A stretch of DNA of 64,000 nucleotides from NCBI RefSeq assembly GCF_013322225.1, contig NZ_JAAMFB010000002.1, positions 1 to 64,000 on the forward strand. Reading direction: 5' to 3'. Source of the stretch: Agrobacterium larrymoorei. GTDB lineage: Bacteria; Pseudomonadota; Alphaproteobacteria; Rhizobiales; Rhizobiaceae. The notes under the pieces are model-generated. The model was not told where the DNA came from. It searched no databases and worked only from the letters and a program-made list of their open reading frames with translations. Within the stretch, counting starts at the first letter, position 1; every line of letters starts with the position of its first letter. The position numbers were made by a program, and so were the translations under genes. This document shows, piece after piece, positions 26,522 through 38,220 of the stretch.

Positions 26522-27910
26522 TTACGCGCTAAGGGACGACAGAATACGGACCCAGGAGCGGATGCCCTTGTGGAAAGACTGGAGATCGTACTTTTCGTTC
26601 GGGGAATGAATACGGTCATCGGTCAGGCCGAAGCCGATCATCAGCGAATCCATGTTGAGCATCTTCTGGAAATCTCCGACGATCGGGATCGAGCCGCCCA
26701 TGCCGATAACGACCGCGGGCTTTTCCCATTCATCCGAAAGAGCCGTCTTTGCTTTGGTCAGTGCTGGAGAGTCGTAGGAAAGCTGGATCGCGGGCGAGCC
26801 TCCATGCTCGTGGAACTCCACTGAGCAATCACCCGGTATCTTGGATCGCACATAGGCTCGGAAGCTTTCACGGATTGCTGCGGGATTCTGATTGCCGACC
26901 AGTCGGAACGAAACCTTTGCGGATACCTTGGCCGCGATCACCGTCTTGAAGCCGTCGCCCGTGTAGCCGCCAACGATACCATTTACCTCTGCGGTCGGTC
27001 TTGCCCAGGTCAGTTCCAGGACAGAGCGACCCTTTTCACCGGCGGGGATGGACAGTCCGACTTCGCCGAGGAAGGCTTCGGCGCTGCGCCCAAGATTTTC
27101 CCAGGATGCCTTGATGTTGGCAGGCGTCTCCTCGACGCCATCGTAGAAGTTCGGCAAGGTCACGCGACCCGTTTCGTCATGTAGACCGGCAAGAATGCTG
27201 GTCAATATGTGGATCGGGTTTGCGGCCGCGCCGCCGAACAGGCCGGAGTGAAGGTCGCGGTCGGCAGCCGTAATCACGATCTCTTCGCCAACCAGGCCGC
27301 GAAGGGCGGCAGCAATGGCGGGTGTCTCGCGGTCCCACATGCTGGTGTCGCAGACCAGCGCGTAGTCCGCCTTCAATTCATCCGCATTTGCATCGAGGAA
27401 CGGTTTGAGGGACGGCGAACCGGATTCTTCCTCGCCCTCGAAAAGAATGGTTATGCGGATCGGCAGCGAGCCGTTGACCGCCTTGTAGGCTCGGCAGGCT
27501 TCCACGAAGGTCATCAACTGACCCTTGTCATCGGCGGTACCACGACCCGTAATGACCTGTCGTCCTCCCCCGATATCCTTCAGGGCGGCATCGAATGGAT
27601 CGTTTTCCCAAAGTTCCAGCGGGTCCACGGGCTGCACATCATAATGACCGTAGAACAGCACATGGGGCGCGTCCGGCTTTGCGCCATCGTGATGGGCGAC
27701 GACCATGGGGTGGCCGGACGTCTCACGGATGCTTGCTTCAAAGCCGATGCCCGTCAGGTCACGCACCAGCCATTCCGCCGCCTTGCGGCATTCGGCCTTG
27801 TAAGCGGGGTCCGTCGAAATGGATTTGATGCGAACGAGTTCGAAAAGTCTTTCGAGGCTGGAAGGAAGTGTGTCGTCAACCGTCGAAAGAACGGAGGAAA
27901 TGTCTGTCAT
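26522..27910 (-). CDS. M20 family dipeptidase / metallopeptidase
   Basis: The 462-residue protein is an M20 zinc peptidase. Metal-binding motifs are visible: YGHYDVQPVDP (His and Asp), GRGTADDKGQ and EGEEESGSPSL with the catalytic Glu. A dimerisation domain is inserted around residues 200-350, containing the DLHSGLFGGAAANPIH motif. It is close to the CNDP/DUG1-like dipeptidases found in rhizobia. It acts in the cytoplasm, as no signal peptide is present. It is a single-gene unit with its own terminator. Confidence 0.93.
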   Translation of the reverse strand: MTDISSVLSTVDDTLPSSLERLFELVRIKSISTDPAYKAECRKAAEWLVRDLTGIGFEASIRETSGHPMVVAHHDGAKPDAPHVLFYGHYDVQPVDPLELWENDPFDAALKDIGGGRQVITGRGTADDKGQLMTFVEACRAYKAVNGSLPIRITILFEGEEESGSPSLKPFLDANADELKADYALVCDTSMWDRETPAIAAALRGLVGEEIVITAADRDLHSGLFGGAAANPIHILTSILAGLHDETGRVTLPNFYDGVEETPANIKASWENLGRSAEAFLGEVGLSIPAGEKGRSVLELTWARPTAEVNGIVGGYTGDGFKTVIAAKVSAKVSFRLVGNQNPAAIRESFRAYVRSKIPGDCSVEFHEHGGSPAIQLSYDSPALTKAKTALSDEWEKPAVVIGMGGSIPIVGDFQKMLNMDSLMIGFGLTDDRIHSPNEKYDLQSFHKGIRSWVRILSSLSA

Positions 27911-28016
27911 TGCGCGATCCTGTCATGTCAAGATCGGCGGAAGATAGAGCAAACGAGGTGAGGTTTCGAGCCGTAATCTTTAGAAACTCGTCAGGCGCAC
28001 ATCATGCGTACGGGCT

Positions 28017-28460
28017 TTACGTCGTCGGTTCGGAGCCCTTGGCCGCTTCGATGGTACGGCTCATATATTCGATCAGCAAGTGTCGCTCGAACTTTAGCAA
28101 TCCTTCCAGGATCGCCTCGTCCGTGGCTTTTGATGCTGCGATTGCCTTAGCTTCCAACTCGCGCCCGTTCTCGGTCAGGCTTATTATCTGCGCTCGCCTG
28201 TCCTTTGGGTGCGGGTTGCGTTCAATCAGCCCATCTCGTTCCATGCGGGAAAGCGTATTGGCAAGAGTAGCTTGTTCGATATCGACGCGATCGAGGAGCT
28301 GTCTTTGCGTTAGACCTTCCTCTTGCCAGAGTTCAAGTAGCACTGGAAACTGCCCAGGCGAAAAGCCGAGCGCCGTGGCGCGTTTGTTCAGCGCCCTTGA
28401 AAAGGTCTTGGCCAGTTGCGCCGCCAGATAGGTCGCTGAATCTTTTCTCGAAAATCGCAT
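28017..28460 (-). CDS. MarR family transcriptional regulator
   Basis: The 147-residue protein has a winged helix with the MarR-type recognition region (LTQRQLLDRVDIEQATLANTLSRMERDGLI) and the wing HPKDRRAQIISLTENG. I chose the ATG at 28460. Longer frames start within or beyond an inverted repeat (28493-28508) that looks like the operator and then run into the terminator of the upstream sRNA, so they are unlikely. The ligand and targets are unknown; autoregulation is probable. Confidence 0.88.
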   Translation of the reverse strand: MRFSRKDSATYLAAQLAKTFSRALNKRATALGFSPGQFPVLLELWQEEGLTQRQLLDRVDIEQATLANTLSRMERDGLIERNPHPKDRRAQIISLTENGRELEAKAIAASKATDEAILEGLLKFERHLLIEYMSRTIEAAKGSEPTT

Positions 28461-28492
28461 CGTCAGGGATCGCTCGGCAGAATTGTATATCA

Positions 28493-28508
28493 TACGATCT
28501 ACATCGTA
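28493..28508. promoter_or_regulatory. Likely MarR operator (inverted repeat)
   Basis: TACGAT CTAC ATCGTA is a perfect six-base inverted repeat placed 33 bases upstream of the marR start. On the minus strand TATGAT/TATACAAT, a plausible -10 region, overlaps its edge, so binding would block transcription. Confidence 0.6.
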
Positions 28509-28535
28509 AGTCTTTCGCGAAACATGCGTGCAAAG

Positions 28536-28678
28536 AAAAACCGCCATGGCCGGGAGGGGACGGCCATGGCGGTCATATTGAGGGACAAAGGCCCGGAGAG
28601 GGGGATAGGCCTTTGTCCGGTCTGACGCGGCGGGGGACGAGCCAGCTATCAGACTACGGCGTGATCAGTCGCCGTCCT
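28536..28678 (-). ncRNA. Multi-hairpin small RNA with C-rich loops (alpha-r7-like)
   Basis: Read on the minus strand there are four stems: 28670-28675 with 28656-28661; 28649-28654 with 28620-28625; 28608-28618 with 28583-28593 (11 perfect pairs, loop TATCCCCCTCTCCG); and 28562-28572 with 28541-28551 (11 perfect pairs, loop GTCCCCTCCC). The last is followed by TTTTT and is an intrinsic terminator. Loops of C-rich anti-Shine-Dalgarno type and the location beside polA and a marR-type gene agree with what I recall of the Sinorhizobium alpha-r7 (Smr7C) family. The 5' end is estimated from the promoter. Confidence 0.8.
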
Positions 28679-28683
28679 CCTAG

Positions 28684-28712
28684 AAATGAGGCCGCAAATG
28701 CGGCTTTTCAAG
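28684..28712 (-). promoter_or_regulatory. Predicted promoter of the alpha-r7-like sRNA
   Basis: On the minus strand CTTGAA and TCATTT are separated by 17 bases. The -35 fits the rhizobial consensus and the -10 is weak. Start near 28677 would give an RNA of about 140 bases. Confidence 0.5.
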
Positions 28713-28841
28713 GGAAGGTCGGATTACAAATTGGTAACGTTCCGGTGAAAAAGCCAAGCGTGCGGTAGAAAATAGATCACGGGGTTCACGAGTGCTGGTC
28801 GATCAAGTTTATCTGGACGTTATCTGCCCCCCGCGCTATCC

Positions 28842-31841
<3,000 letters not shown>

Positions 31842-31908
31842 CGCTTCAGATGTCATCCATCTGTTGCGCATGAGGAGTAGGTGAAGGCTTCTATCCGAGG
31901 AGCCTTCC

Positions 31909-32631
31909 ATGCACGCCCCACTCGTTTCATCAAAACTCGCCAAATTTTCTACAGTAAACAACGATGCGCCGCCGCGCCATCTCGGCACGCGCTATTCTTT
32001 GGCTGGAGAGTTTTTAGCCGAGCCCGGCAACACTGTTGTCTGTCACCTCATCGAGGGATCGCGCACGCAGAACGCGATTGTCGACGTTCGGCAGCGCCTG
32101 ATTGATATGCCCGAAGCAGCGACGCATCTGGCCTTTACACCGATTTCCAGCCTGCACATGACGGTGTTTCAGGGAATTATCGAGCACCGCCGCACATGGC
32201 CATTCTGGCCGAAAGAAATGCCTGAAGATACTGCAGTAGAAGACATGACGGCATATTATCGCAGGCGGTTAGAGAACTTCCCGAAGCTGCCGTCGTTCGA
32301 CATGCAGGTCACAGCCGTCACGCCGCTGGGGCTTACCCTGGGCGGAGCGACGTCTGAAGACGACCGGATCGTTGCGGAATGGCGCAACGCTTTCGCTGAA
32401 GCTTTCGGTTATCGTCATCCTGATCAAGATACCTATGAATTTCACATCACCTTCGCCTATGTGCGCCGCTGGTTCGAGCCGGAATGCCTGCCGAACTGGC
32501 AGGCACTGCTCGACGATTGCCTGCGAGAACTGCGCACAGCGGCACCGGTTATCGAATTGCACCCGCCCGCATTCTGTGAATTCCGCGATATGAAGCATTT
32601 CGAGGAATTGATTGTGTTTGAGCCTCTCTGA
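31909..32631 (+). CDS. DUF1868 / 2H-phosphoesterase-like protein
   Basis: The 240-residue protein has two His-containing motifs spaced as in the 2H phosphoesterase superfamily: SLHMTVF near residue 82 and [14 protein letters not shown] near residue 180. This suggests cyclic phosphodiester or RNA end processing, but no member of this particular family has a role known to me. The start ATG follows GAGGAG at 31897. It has no signal peptide. It lies between polA and rpmF in its own unit. Confidence 0.75.
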   Translation: MHAPLVSSKLAKFSTVNNDAPPRHLGTRYSLAGEFLAEPGNTVVCHLIEGSRTQNAIVDVRQRLIDMPEAATHLAFTPISSLHMTVFQGIIEHRRTWPFWPKEMPEDTAVEDMTAYYRRRLENFPKLPSFDMQVTAVTPLGLTLGGATSEDDRIVAEWRNAFAEAFGYRHPDQDTYEFHITFAYVRRWFEPECLPNWQALLDDCLRELRTAAPVIELHPPAFCEFRDMKHFEELIVFEPL

Positions 32632-32824
32632 TAGTGATTCGCGAATGGCTCGGTGCTGCGCCGAGCTGGTGATTCGGCCTTTCTTGAAAAAATGCGCGTC
32701 AGGGCTGGTCAAAGCCCTGCGGGGCATGTATAAGCGCGCCAAATTTCCGATATCGAAACATGTGACATTCGGCCTTTGGTTCTGGCCGGTTCCTGTGTTT
32801 CGCCGCTCAAGTGGAGTTACACAA

Positions 32825-33010
32825 ATGGCAGTACCTAAGAGAAAAACCAGCCCTTCCAAGCGTGGCATGCGTCGTTCGGCTGATGGCCTGAAGTCCGCAA
32901 CCTACGTTGAAGACAAGAACTCCGGCGAACTGCGCCGTCCGCACCACATCGACCTGAAGACAGGCATGTACCGCGGTCGCCAGGTTTTGACGCCGAAGGA
33001 AAGCGCATAA
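32825..33010 (+). CDS. rpmF: 50S ribosomal protein L32
   Basis: The 61-residue protein matches L32: [20 protein letters not shown], then the [17 protein letters not shown] tail typical of the zinc-free alphaproteobacterial form. The ATG follows a short spacer after GTGGAG. The frame remains open upstream but the added residues are not L32-like. Confidence 0.97.
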   Translation: MAVPKRKTSPSKRGMRRSADGLKSATYVEDKNSGELRRPHHIDLKTGMYRGRQVLTPKESA

Positions 33011-33035
33011 TCAGCGCTTCAATCGCAAGATACGA

Positions 33036-33066
33036 ACGAGCCGGCCCTAGGGTCGGCTTTTTTGTT
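33036..33066 (+). terminator. Terminator of rpmF
   Basis: GAGCCGGCCC TA GGGTCGGCTTTT pairs over about nine bases and is followed by TTTTTTGTTTT. Confidence 0.8.
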
Positions 33067-33213
33067 TTGATGGGGATGCTTGGAAATATGGAGTGCTGGA
33101 CTTAGACTTCGGGAAGAGAGGAGCCTGCTTTCCGTCGTTTCGTCTACACAAGGCCGGAAAGGCAGGAGAGGGGAGATCGTCTTTTGAGGCGGTCGATAGG
33201 AGGATAAGCGTTA

Positions 33214-35037
33214 GTGAAATATCGCTGGTTCGGCATTGTCGTGCTTTGTATCGGCCTTGGCAGCTTGGCGCTGACAAAGGCAAGCGACCTTGTGGCCGAA
33301 AGCTATTTCAAGGAATCCGCAGACCAGGGCCAGACGACGCTTCGACTGGCCGTTTCCGCGCTTGGCGGACATCTCAACCGCTACGAACCTTTGCCAGCAC
33401 TGATGGCCGATCATGACGACATCGAAGAACTCGTTGCCCACCCGAACGATCAGCTTCTCAGACAGCGCGCCAACGTCTATCTGAAATCCATCAACGATCT
33501 TCTGAAATCATCGGACATCTACATCATGACGCTGGACGGTGAGACGATTGCGGCCAGCAATTACGATGGACCGGCCAGTTTCGTCGGCCAGAATTTCAGC
33601 TATCGCCCCTATTTCCAGGATGCCGCTAAAGGCGTCCAGTCGCGGTTCTTCGCGCTGGGAACGACGTCACACAAGCGCGGCTATTATTTTGCCTCTCCGA
33701 TCCTGTTCAATGATGTCATCAAGGGCGTCATCGTTTTCAAGGTGGATATCGAGGGCATCGAATCCTCCTTTGGTAATGGCGAAAATCGTATTTTTGTGAC
33801 TGACCCGGAAGGCATCATCTTCATGACGGGCACCCCGGAATGGCTCTATTCCGCCATTCTGCCGTTGACTGCAGAGAGGATTGCCAAAACGGAAGCTTCG
33901 AGGCGTTACGCCGATGCCAGGCTTTCCGAATTGCCCGCCTCCAGGGGTTCGTTCCGTAACCACCAGCTGATGACGGTCCAGGAAGGGCAGCAGAGCAGGG
34001 AATATCTCGTGCTTTCACAGCCGATGCCGGATGCTGGATGGACGGTGAACGTGCTGATGGATACCAGTTCCATCCATAACCAGACAAAGACGACCATGAT
34101 TGCAGTCGTCCTTTGCCTCTGCCTTGCGGGAGCAGTCACGGCCGCCATGTTACAACGCCGCCGCAGGCTTAGGGACCGTCTTGTGCATCAGGCAGAGGCG
34201 CAGGCCGAACTGGAGCGACGGGTTGAGGAGCGCACCGCCGATCTCGCCCGCGTCAACCGTGATATAAAGCGCGAAATCGCCGAGCGTCGGCAGACGGAAA
34301 AGCAGTTGCGAAAGACACAGAAGGATCTCATTCAGGCGGGCAAGCTTGCTGCGCTCGGTCAAATGTCTGCCGCGCTGTCGCACGAGTTCAACCAGCCTTT
34401 GGCTGCTGCCAAGACCTATGCCGAAAGCGCCTCGTTATTGATCGAGCGTGGCCGCGTGGATGAGGCAGGCTCCAACATCACGCGAATATCGGCTCTCATT
34501 GATCGAATGGCGGCGCTGAGCAGGCATCTTCGCAATTTCGCCCGCAAGCCCAATGAGCGGATCGGCGCCGTCGCCTTGGAGAGTGTGGTAGCCGATACGC
34601 TGGAGATCGTCAGCGCCCGCCTGAAGGCAGCAGATGCCCTATTGCATCTTGATCTCGGACCAGCCCCCCTCTTGGTGAAGGCGGGACCGGTGCGGCTTCA
34701 GCAGGTCCTTGTCAACGTGATCTCCAACGCCGCCGACGCGGTGGAAGGGCTGGAGAATAGACAGATCGATCTGACCGCAGTGCAAGAGGGAGACAAGATC
34801 GTTATTTCGGTTCGTGATCGCGGCCCCGGCGTGCCCCCTGCTATCATGGAACGTATCTTCGACCCGTTCTTTTCAACAAAAGGTGTCGGCAAGGGTCTGG
34901 GCCTTGGGCTTTCCATTTCCTACAACATCGTGAAAGATTTCGGTGGGCGCCTGAGCGTCATCAATCTTCCCGATGGTGGCGCCCGTTTTGATATAGAACT
35001 GGACGCGCAGGCGTCCATAGAGGTTGCCGCCGAATGA
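33214..35037 (+). CDS. Sensor histidine kinase, DctB-like
   Basis: The 607-residue kinase starts at a GTG with TAGGAGGA upstream. It has one membrane segment at residues 5-22, a periplasmic double-Cache-like sensor domain to about residue 285, a second membrane segment (MIAVVLCLCLAGAVTAAML), a coiled coil and a kinase core. The core has the phospho-acceptor in SAALSHEFNQPLAAAKTYAE, an N box (NVISNAADAVEG) and G boxes (DRGPGV, GKGLGLGLSIS). This is the DctB layout for sensing C4-dicarboxylates. The tctCBA genes downstream suggest another carboxylate as signal. It overlaps the regulator gene by four bases. Confidence 0.9.
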   Translation: MKYRWFGIVVLCIGLGSLALTKASDLVAESYFKESADQGQTTLRLAVSALGGHLNRYEPLPALMADHDDIEELVAHPNDQLLRQRANVYLKSINDLLKSSDIYIMTLDGETIAASNYDGPASFVGQNFSYRPYFQDAAKGVQSRFFALGTTSHKRGYYFASPILFNDVIKGVIVFKVDIEGIESSFGNGENRIFVTDPEGIIFMTGTPEWLYSAILPLTAERIAKTEASRRYADARLSELPASRGSFRNHQLMTVQEGQQSREYLVLSQPMPDAGWTVNVLMDTSSIHNQTKTTMIAVVLCLCLAGAVTAAMLQRRRRLRDRLVHQAEAQAELERRVEERTADLARVNRDIKREIAERRQTEKQLRKTQKDLIQAGKLAALGQMSAALSHEFNQPLAAAKTYAESASLLIERGRVDEAGSNITRISALIDRMAALSRHLRNFARKPNERIGAVALESVVADTLEIVSARLKAADALLHLDLGPAPLLVKAGPVRLQQVLVNVISNAADAVEGLENRQIDLTAVQEGDKIVISVRDRGPGVPPAIMERIFDPFFSTKGVGKGLGLGLSISYNIVKDFGGRLSVINLPDGGARFDIELDAQASIEVAAE

Positions 35038-36386
35038 ACATGTCCCGTGTACTGCTGATCGATGACGAGGAGGATTTGCGGCTTTCCACTGGTCAGGCGC
35101 TGGAGCTTGCCGGTCTGGAGGTCGTCATGGTCGACAATGCCGACCATGTCTTCGAATTGATCGGTTACAGTTTCGACGGCGTCATCGTCACCGATATTCG
35201 TATGCCGGGCATGGACGGAATGACGCTTCTGCAAAAGGTGAGGGAACTGGATGCGGAAATTCCCGTCATTCTCGTAACCGGCCATGGCGATGTACAATTG
35301 GCGGTGAGCGCAATGCGCAACGGGGCTTATGACTTCATCGAAAAGCCCTTCAATATGCAGTACCTCGCCGGCATCATCAAACGCGCTATCGATCGACGCT
35401 CGCTGGTGCTGGAAAACCGCCGTTTACGCGCGGTGGCTGGGAAGCGAGACGATCTCGAAACCCGTCTGCCGGGACGCACACAGATCATGGTGGATTTGCG
35501 ATATCAAATCCGCGCAATCGGCGCTGCGGATGCGGATACGCTGATCATCGGCGACACGGGAGCAGGCAAGGAGGTCGTGGCACGTGCGCTGCACGATGTC
35601 AGCGCCCGCGCAGACCGGCCCTTCGTCGCCATCAATTGCGCCGCGCTGCCGCAACACCTCATTGAAAGCGAACTCTTCGGCCACGAGGCTGGCGCTTTTC
35701 CCGGCGCGCTGCGTTCGCGCTACGGGAAATTCGAGCACGCTCGCGGCGGCACGATCCTGCTGGACGAGATAGGCTCGATGCCGTTCGACATGCAAGGCAA
35801 GCTGTTGCGCGTGCTGCAGGAGCGAACCATAACGCGGCTCGGCTCCAACGAGACTGTCGAACTCGACGTTCGCTTTATAGCCACCAGCAAGGTTGATCTG
35901 GCAGAGGAGGCGCTGGCAGGCCGCTTTCGTCAGGATTTACTCTACCGCCTGAATGTCGCGACGGTTCATGTGCCATCGCTTGCCCAGCGCCGGGCCGATA
36001 TTCCGCTCCTGTTTCTTCACCTTGTACGGGAAGGGGCAGCGCGCCATGGACGAGATGATATGGATGTGCCGTCCGAAGTGGTGTCCACCCTCGCAGGTAG
36101 AGATTGGCCGGGCAATGTGCGTGAATTGAGAAACGCAGCCGATCGATATGTGCTGGGGTTAGATGGATATTCAGGCGAAAGTACCCAGTCCCTTCAGGCG
36201 CACAGTCTCTCAGCCAAGGTCGCGGAGTTTGAAAAAAGTATCCTGGCAAGAACAATTGCAGCGCACAGAGGCAACCTTAAAGCCGTCTATGAAACGCTTG
36301 GAATATCCCGCAAGACACTCTACGAAAAAATGCAGAAATATGCCTTGAGCAAGCAGGATCTTATCGAAGAAGACATGGAAAACTGA
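35034..36386 (+). CDS. Sigma-54-dependent response regulator, DctD-like
   Basis: The 450-residue protein has a receiver domain (Asp54 in VTDIRMPG, Lys104), an AAA+ domain (Walker A GDTGAGKE at 173-180, GGTILLDEI Walker B) and a Fis-type helix-turn-helix (GNLKAVYETLGISRKTLYEKM). The sigma-54 contact loop, normally GAFTGA, reads GAFPGA at 220-225. The Thr is generally important for sigma-54 contact, so activation may differ from the standard. It is translationally coupled to the sensor kinase and is the likely controller of the tctCBA genes 220 bases downstream. Confidence 0.9.
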   Translation: MNMSRVLLIDDEEDLRLSTGQALELAGLEVVMVDNADHVFELIGYSFDGVIVTDIRMPGMDGMTLLQKVRELDAEIPVILVTGHGDVQLAVSAMRNGAYDFIEKPFNMQYLAGIIKRAIDRRSLVLENRRLRAVAGKRDDLETRLPGRTQIMVDLRYQIRAIGAADADTLIIGDTGAGKEVVARALHDVSARADRPFVAINCAALPQHLIESELFGHEAGAFPGALRSRYGKFEHARGGTILLDEIGSMPFDMQGKLLRVLQERTITRLGSNETVELDVRFIATSKVDLAEEALAGRFRQDLLYRLNVATVHVPSLAQRRADIPLLFLHLVREGAARHGRDDMDVPSEVVSTLAGRDWPGNVRELRNAADRYVLGLDGYSGESTQSLQAHSLSAKVAEFEKSILARTIAAHRGNLKAVYETLGISRKTLYEKMQKYALSKQDLIEEDMEN

Positions 36387-36410
36387 TTTCGCACCGAGCT
36401 TATTTGCTCC

Positions 36411-36430
36411 GTGGGTGGAAATCCACCCAC
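36411..36430. promoter_or_regulatory. 20-base perfect palindrome upstream of tctC, with a nearby half-site
   Basis: GTGGGTGGAAATCCACCCAC is perfectly self-complementary, and one arm is repeated as AAATCCACCCAT at 36451-36462. Position, 177 bases before tctC and directly after the DctD-like gene, fits an upstream activating site for that regulator. Confidence 0.65.
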
Positions 36431-36606
36431 GCATTACAGTGAATGTTTCGAAATCCACCCATTGCTGCGTTTGCACAGCCGCTTTTCTCACCAGCGGTTA
36501 TCGAAAGCGTTGCGCTGCGAATAAAGGCGGCTGCAAATGGCATCACCCCGACCGGTCGCAGAGGAGCGATACGGTCGCTGAGGCCATAATTCATCGGGAG
36601 GAAAAG

Positions 36607-37590
36607 ATGAAGCTTCTGAAAACCGTCACGGGTGCTGTAGCGCTCGCCGCCGTATCCCTTTTTGCGCTCAATGCCGGTGCGCAGACTTATCCTGATCGCA
36701 ACATTACAATGGTCGTTCCGTTTGCGGCAGGCGGCCCGACCGATACGGTTGCCCGTCTCGTCGCCGAATCCATGGCGAAAGATCTGGGCAAGCAGATCAT
36801 CGTGGAAAATGTCGGCGGTGCTGGCGGTACGCTCGGCGCTGGACGCGTCGCTTCTGCCGATCCGGACGGTTACACGATCCTTCTTCATCACATCGGCATG
36901 GCCACCAGCGCCACGCTTTACCGCAAGCTGGCCTACGATACGACCAACGCCTTCGAATATGTCGGCCTCGTTACCGAAGTGCCGATGACGATCCTGTCGC
37001 GCAAAAATCTCGAAACCACCGATCTCAAGGGCCTGATCGAATACGCCAAGGCAAACAGGGACACGGTAACCGTGGCCAATGCCGGTATCGGCGCTGCCTC
37101 GCATCTATGCGGCATGCTGTTCATGAGCGCGATCGAAACACCGCTGGTCACCGTGCCCTACAAGGGCACAGGTCCGGCCATGACCGACCTTCTCGGCGGT
37201 CAGGTCGATATCATGTGCGACCAGACGACCAACACCACCAAGCAGATCCAGGGCGGCACGGTCAAAGCCTATGCGGTAACGACACCGGAGCGTCTTAAGG
37301 TGCTGCCGGATGTTCCAACCGCTTCCGAAGCCGGTCTGCCGAACTTCGAAGTCGGTATCTGGCACGGCATCTATACACCGAAGGGTACGTCTGCGGAGGT
37401 CAATGAGCGGCTTTCCAAGGCTCTGCAAGTGGCCTTGAAGGACCAGAACGTCGCGGCTCGCTTTGCGGAGCTCGGAACCGTGCCTTCTCCGGAGGCCGAT
37501 GGCACTCCAGCTGCTTTGAAGGCAAAGCTTGAAGGCGAAATTGCCCGCTGGAAGCCAGTGATCGAATCCGCAGGCCAGTACGCAGACTGA
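36607..37590 (+). CDS. tctC: Tripartite tricarboxylate transporter substrate-binding protein (TctC/Bug family)
   Basis: The 327-residue periplasmic binding protein has a signal peptide ending NAGAQ (residue 25) and the Bug-family start YPDRNITMVVPFAAGGPTD. Further family motifs are VPYKGTGPAMTDLLGGQVD and AVTTPERLKVLPDVPTASEAG. I chose the ATG at 36607, preceded by GGGAGGA; the frame is open for 64 codons upstream without a signal sequence. It delivers a carboxylate such as citrate to the TctAB membrane proteins. The ligand cannot be predicted from sequence. Confidence 0.93.
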   Translation: MKLLKTVTGAVALAAVSLFALNAGAQTYPDRNITMVVPFAAGGPTDTVARLVAESMAKDLGKQIIVENVGGAGGTLGAGRVASADPDGYTILLHHIGMATSATLYRKLAYDTTNAFEYVGLVTEVPMTILSRKNLETTDLKGLIEYAKANRDTVTVANAGIGAASHLCGMLFMSAIETPLVTVPYKGTGPAMTDLLGGQVDIMCDQTTNTTKQIQGGTVKAYAVTTPERLKVLPDVPTASEAGLPNFEVGIWHGIYTPKGTSAEVNERLSKALQVALKDQNVAARFAELGTVPSPEADGTPAALKAKLEGEIARWKPVIESAGQYAD

Positions 37591-37688
37591 GCCACGGCTC
37601 GACCGGCGGCATCAGCACTGCCGCCGGTATCTCAGTCGATGGCGCAATGCCTTCGAACAAAGGCCTAGCGCTTTCACTTTAGAACAGA

Positions 37689-37732
37689 CGCATCGTTTCT
37701 TGCGAAATCGTACTCGGTTTTGCAACGATGCG
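37689..37732 (+). other. Intercistronic hairpin between tctC and tctB
   Basis: CGCATCGTT (37689-37697) and AACGATGCG (37724-37732) are perfect nine-base arms around a 26-base loop. There is no T tract. Such hairpins often protect the upstream binding-protein mRNA, giving more TctC than TctAB. Confidence 0.55.
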
Positions 37733-37749
37733 CATAGGCGGGGACAACC

Positions 37750-38211
37750 ATGAAATCACTCTCCTTCGATGCTACAGAGGCTATCTGTGGTGCCATATTC
37801 ATCTGCCTGGGTTGCTTTTTTGCGCTGCAATCCTACGGGCTCGAGCTGGGTACGGCATTCCGTATGGGGCCGGGATATTTTCCGCTCGTACTCTCCTTCA
37901 TCCTCATCATGCTCGGAGCAGTCATTCTGCTGCGCGCCGGAAAGGTCAGGGGAGAGCCGCTCGGCCCGATTGCGTGGCGCGGCATCTTCTTCATTTTGCC
38001 TGCGCCGATCTTTTTCGGGTTCACAGTGCGCGGTTTGGGCTTTGTACCGGCGCTTTTCTTCAGCGCGCTGATCGCATCCTTCGCATCGCACAAGATGAGC
38101 CCTTTGATGGCAGTCATTCTGTCCGCCGGTATCACGGTCTTCTCCGTCGTCGTCTTCAACTATGGTCTCGGCCTGCCTTTCCAGCGCTTCGGCCCTTGGC
38201 TCAATTTCTGA
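37750..38211 (+). CDS. tctB: Tripartite tricarboxylate transporter small membrane subunit
   Basis: The 153-residue protein has four hydrophobic segments and the GPGYFPLVLSFILIMLG motif typical of TctB. It partners TctA in the cytoplasmic membrane. It lies 9 bases before tctA. Confidence 0.92.
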   Translation: MKSLSFDATEAICGAIFICLGCFFALQSYGLELGTAFRMGPGYFPLVLSFILIMLGAVILLRAGKVRGEPLGPIAWRGIFFILPAPIFFGFTVRGLGFVPALFFSALIASFASHKMSPLMAVILSAGITVFSVVVFNYGLGLPFQRFGPWLNF

Positions 38212-38220
38212 GGTCGCGTC

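Larger units (their letters stand above)
28461..28841. other. marR-polA intergenic region
   Basis: This 381-base region has no protein gene. It holds the marR promoter/operator and a multi-hairpin sRNA on the minus strand. The polA promoter lies somewhere in 28690-28840 on the plus strand but could not be pinned down. Confidence 0.65.

Noticed and set aside
28718-28743. GGAAC-N17-CGAC as a stress sigma promoter for the second sRNA
   Set aside because: The -10 mismatches at two of four bases and the start would lie well upstream of the structured part; the CTTGAA-N17-TCATTT motif fits better.
36387-36606. Sigma-54 (-24/-12) promoter before tctC
   Set aside because: The best GG-N10-GC spacing (near 36552-36570) lacks the TGGCAC and TTGC flanks, so I do not call it.
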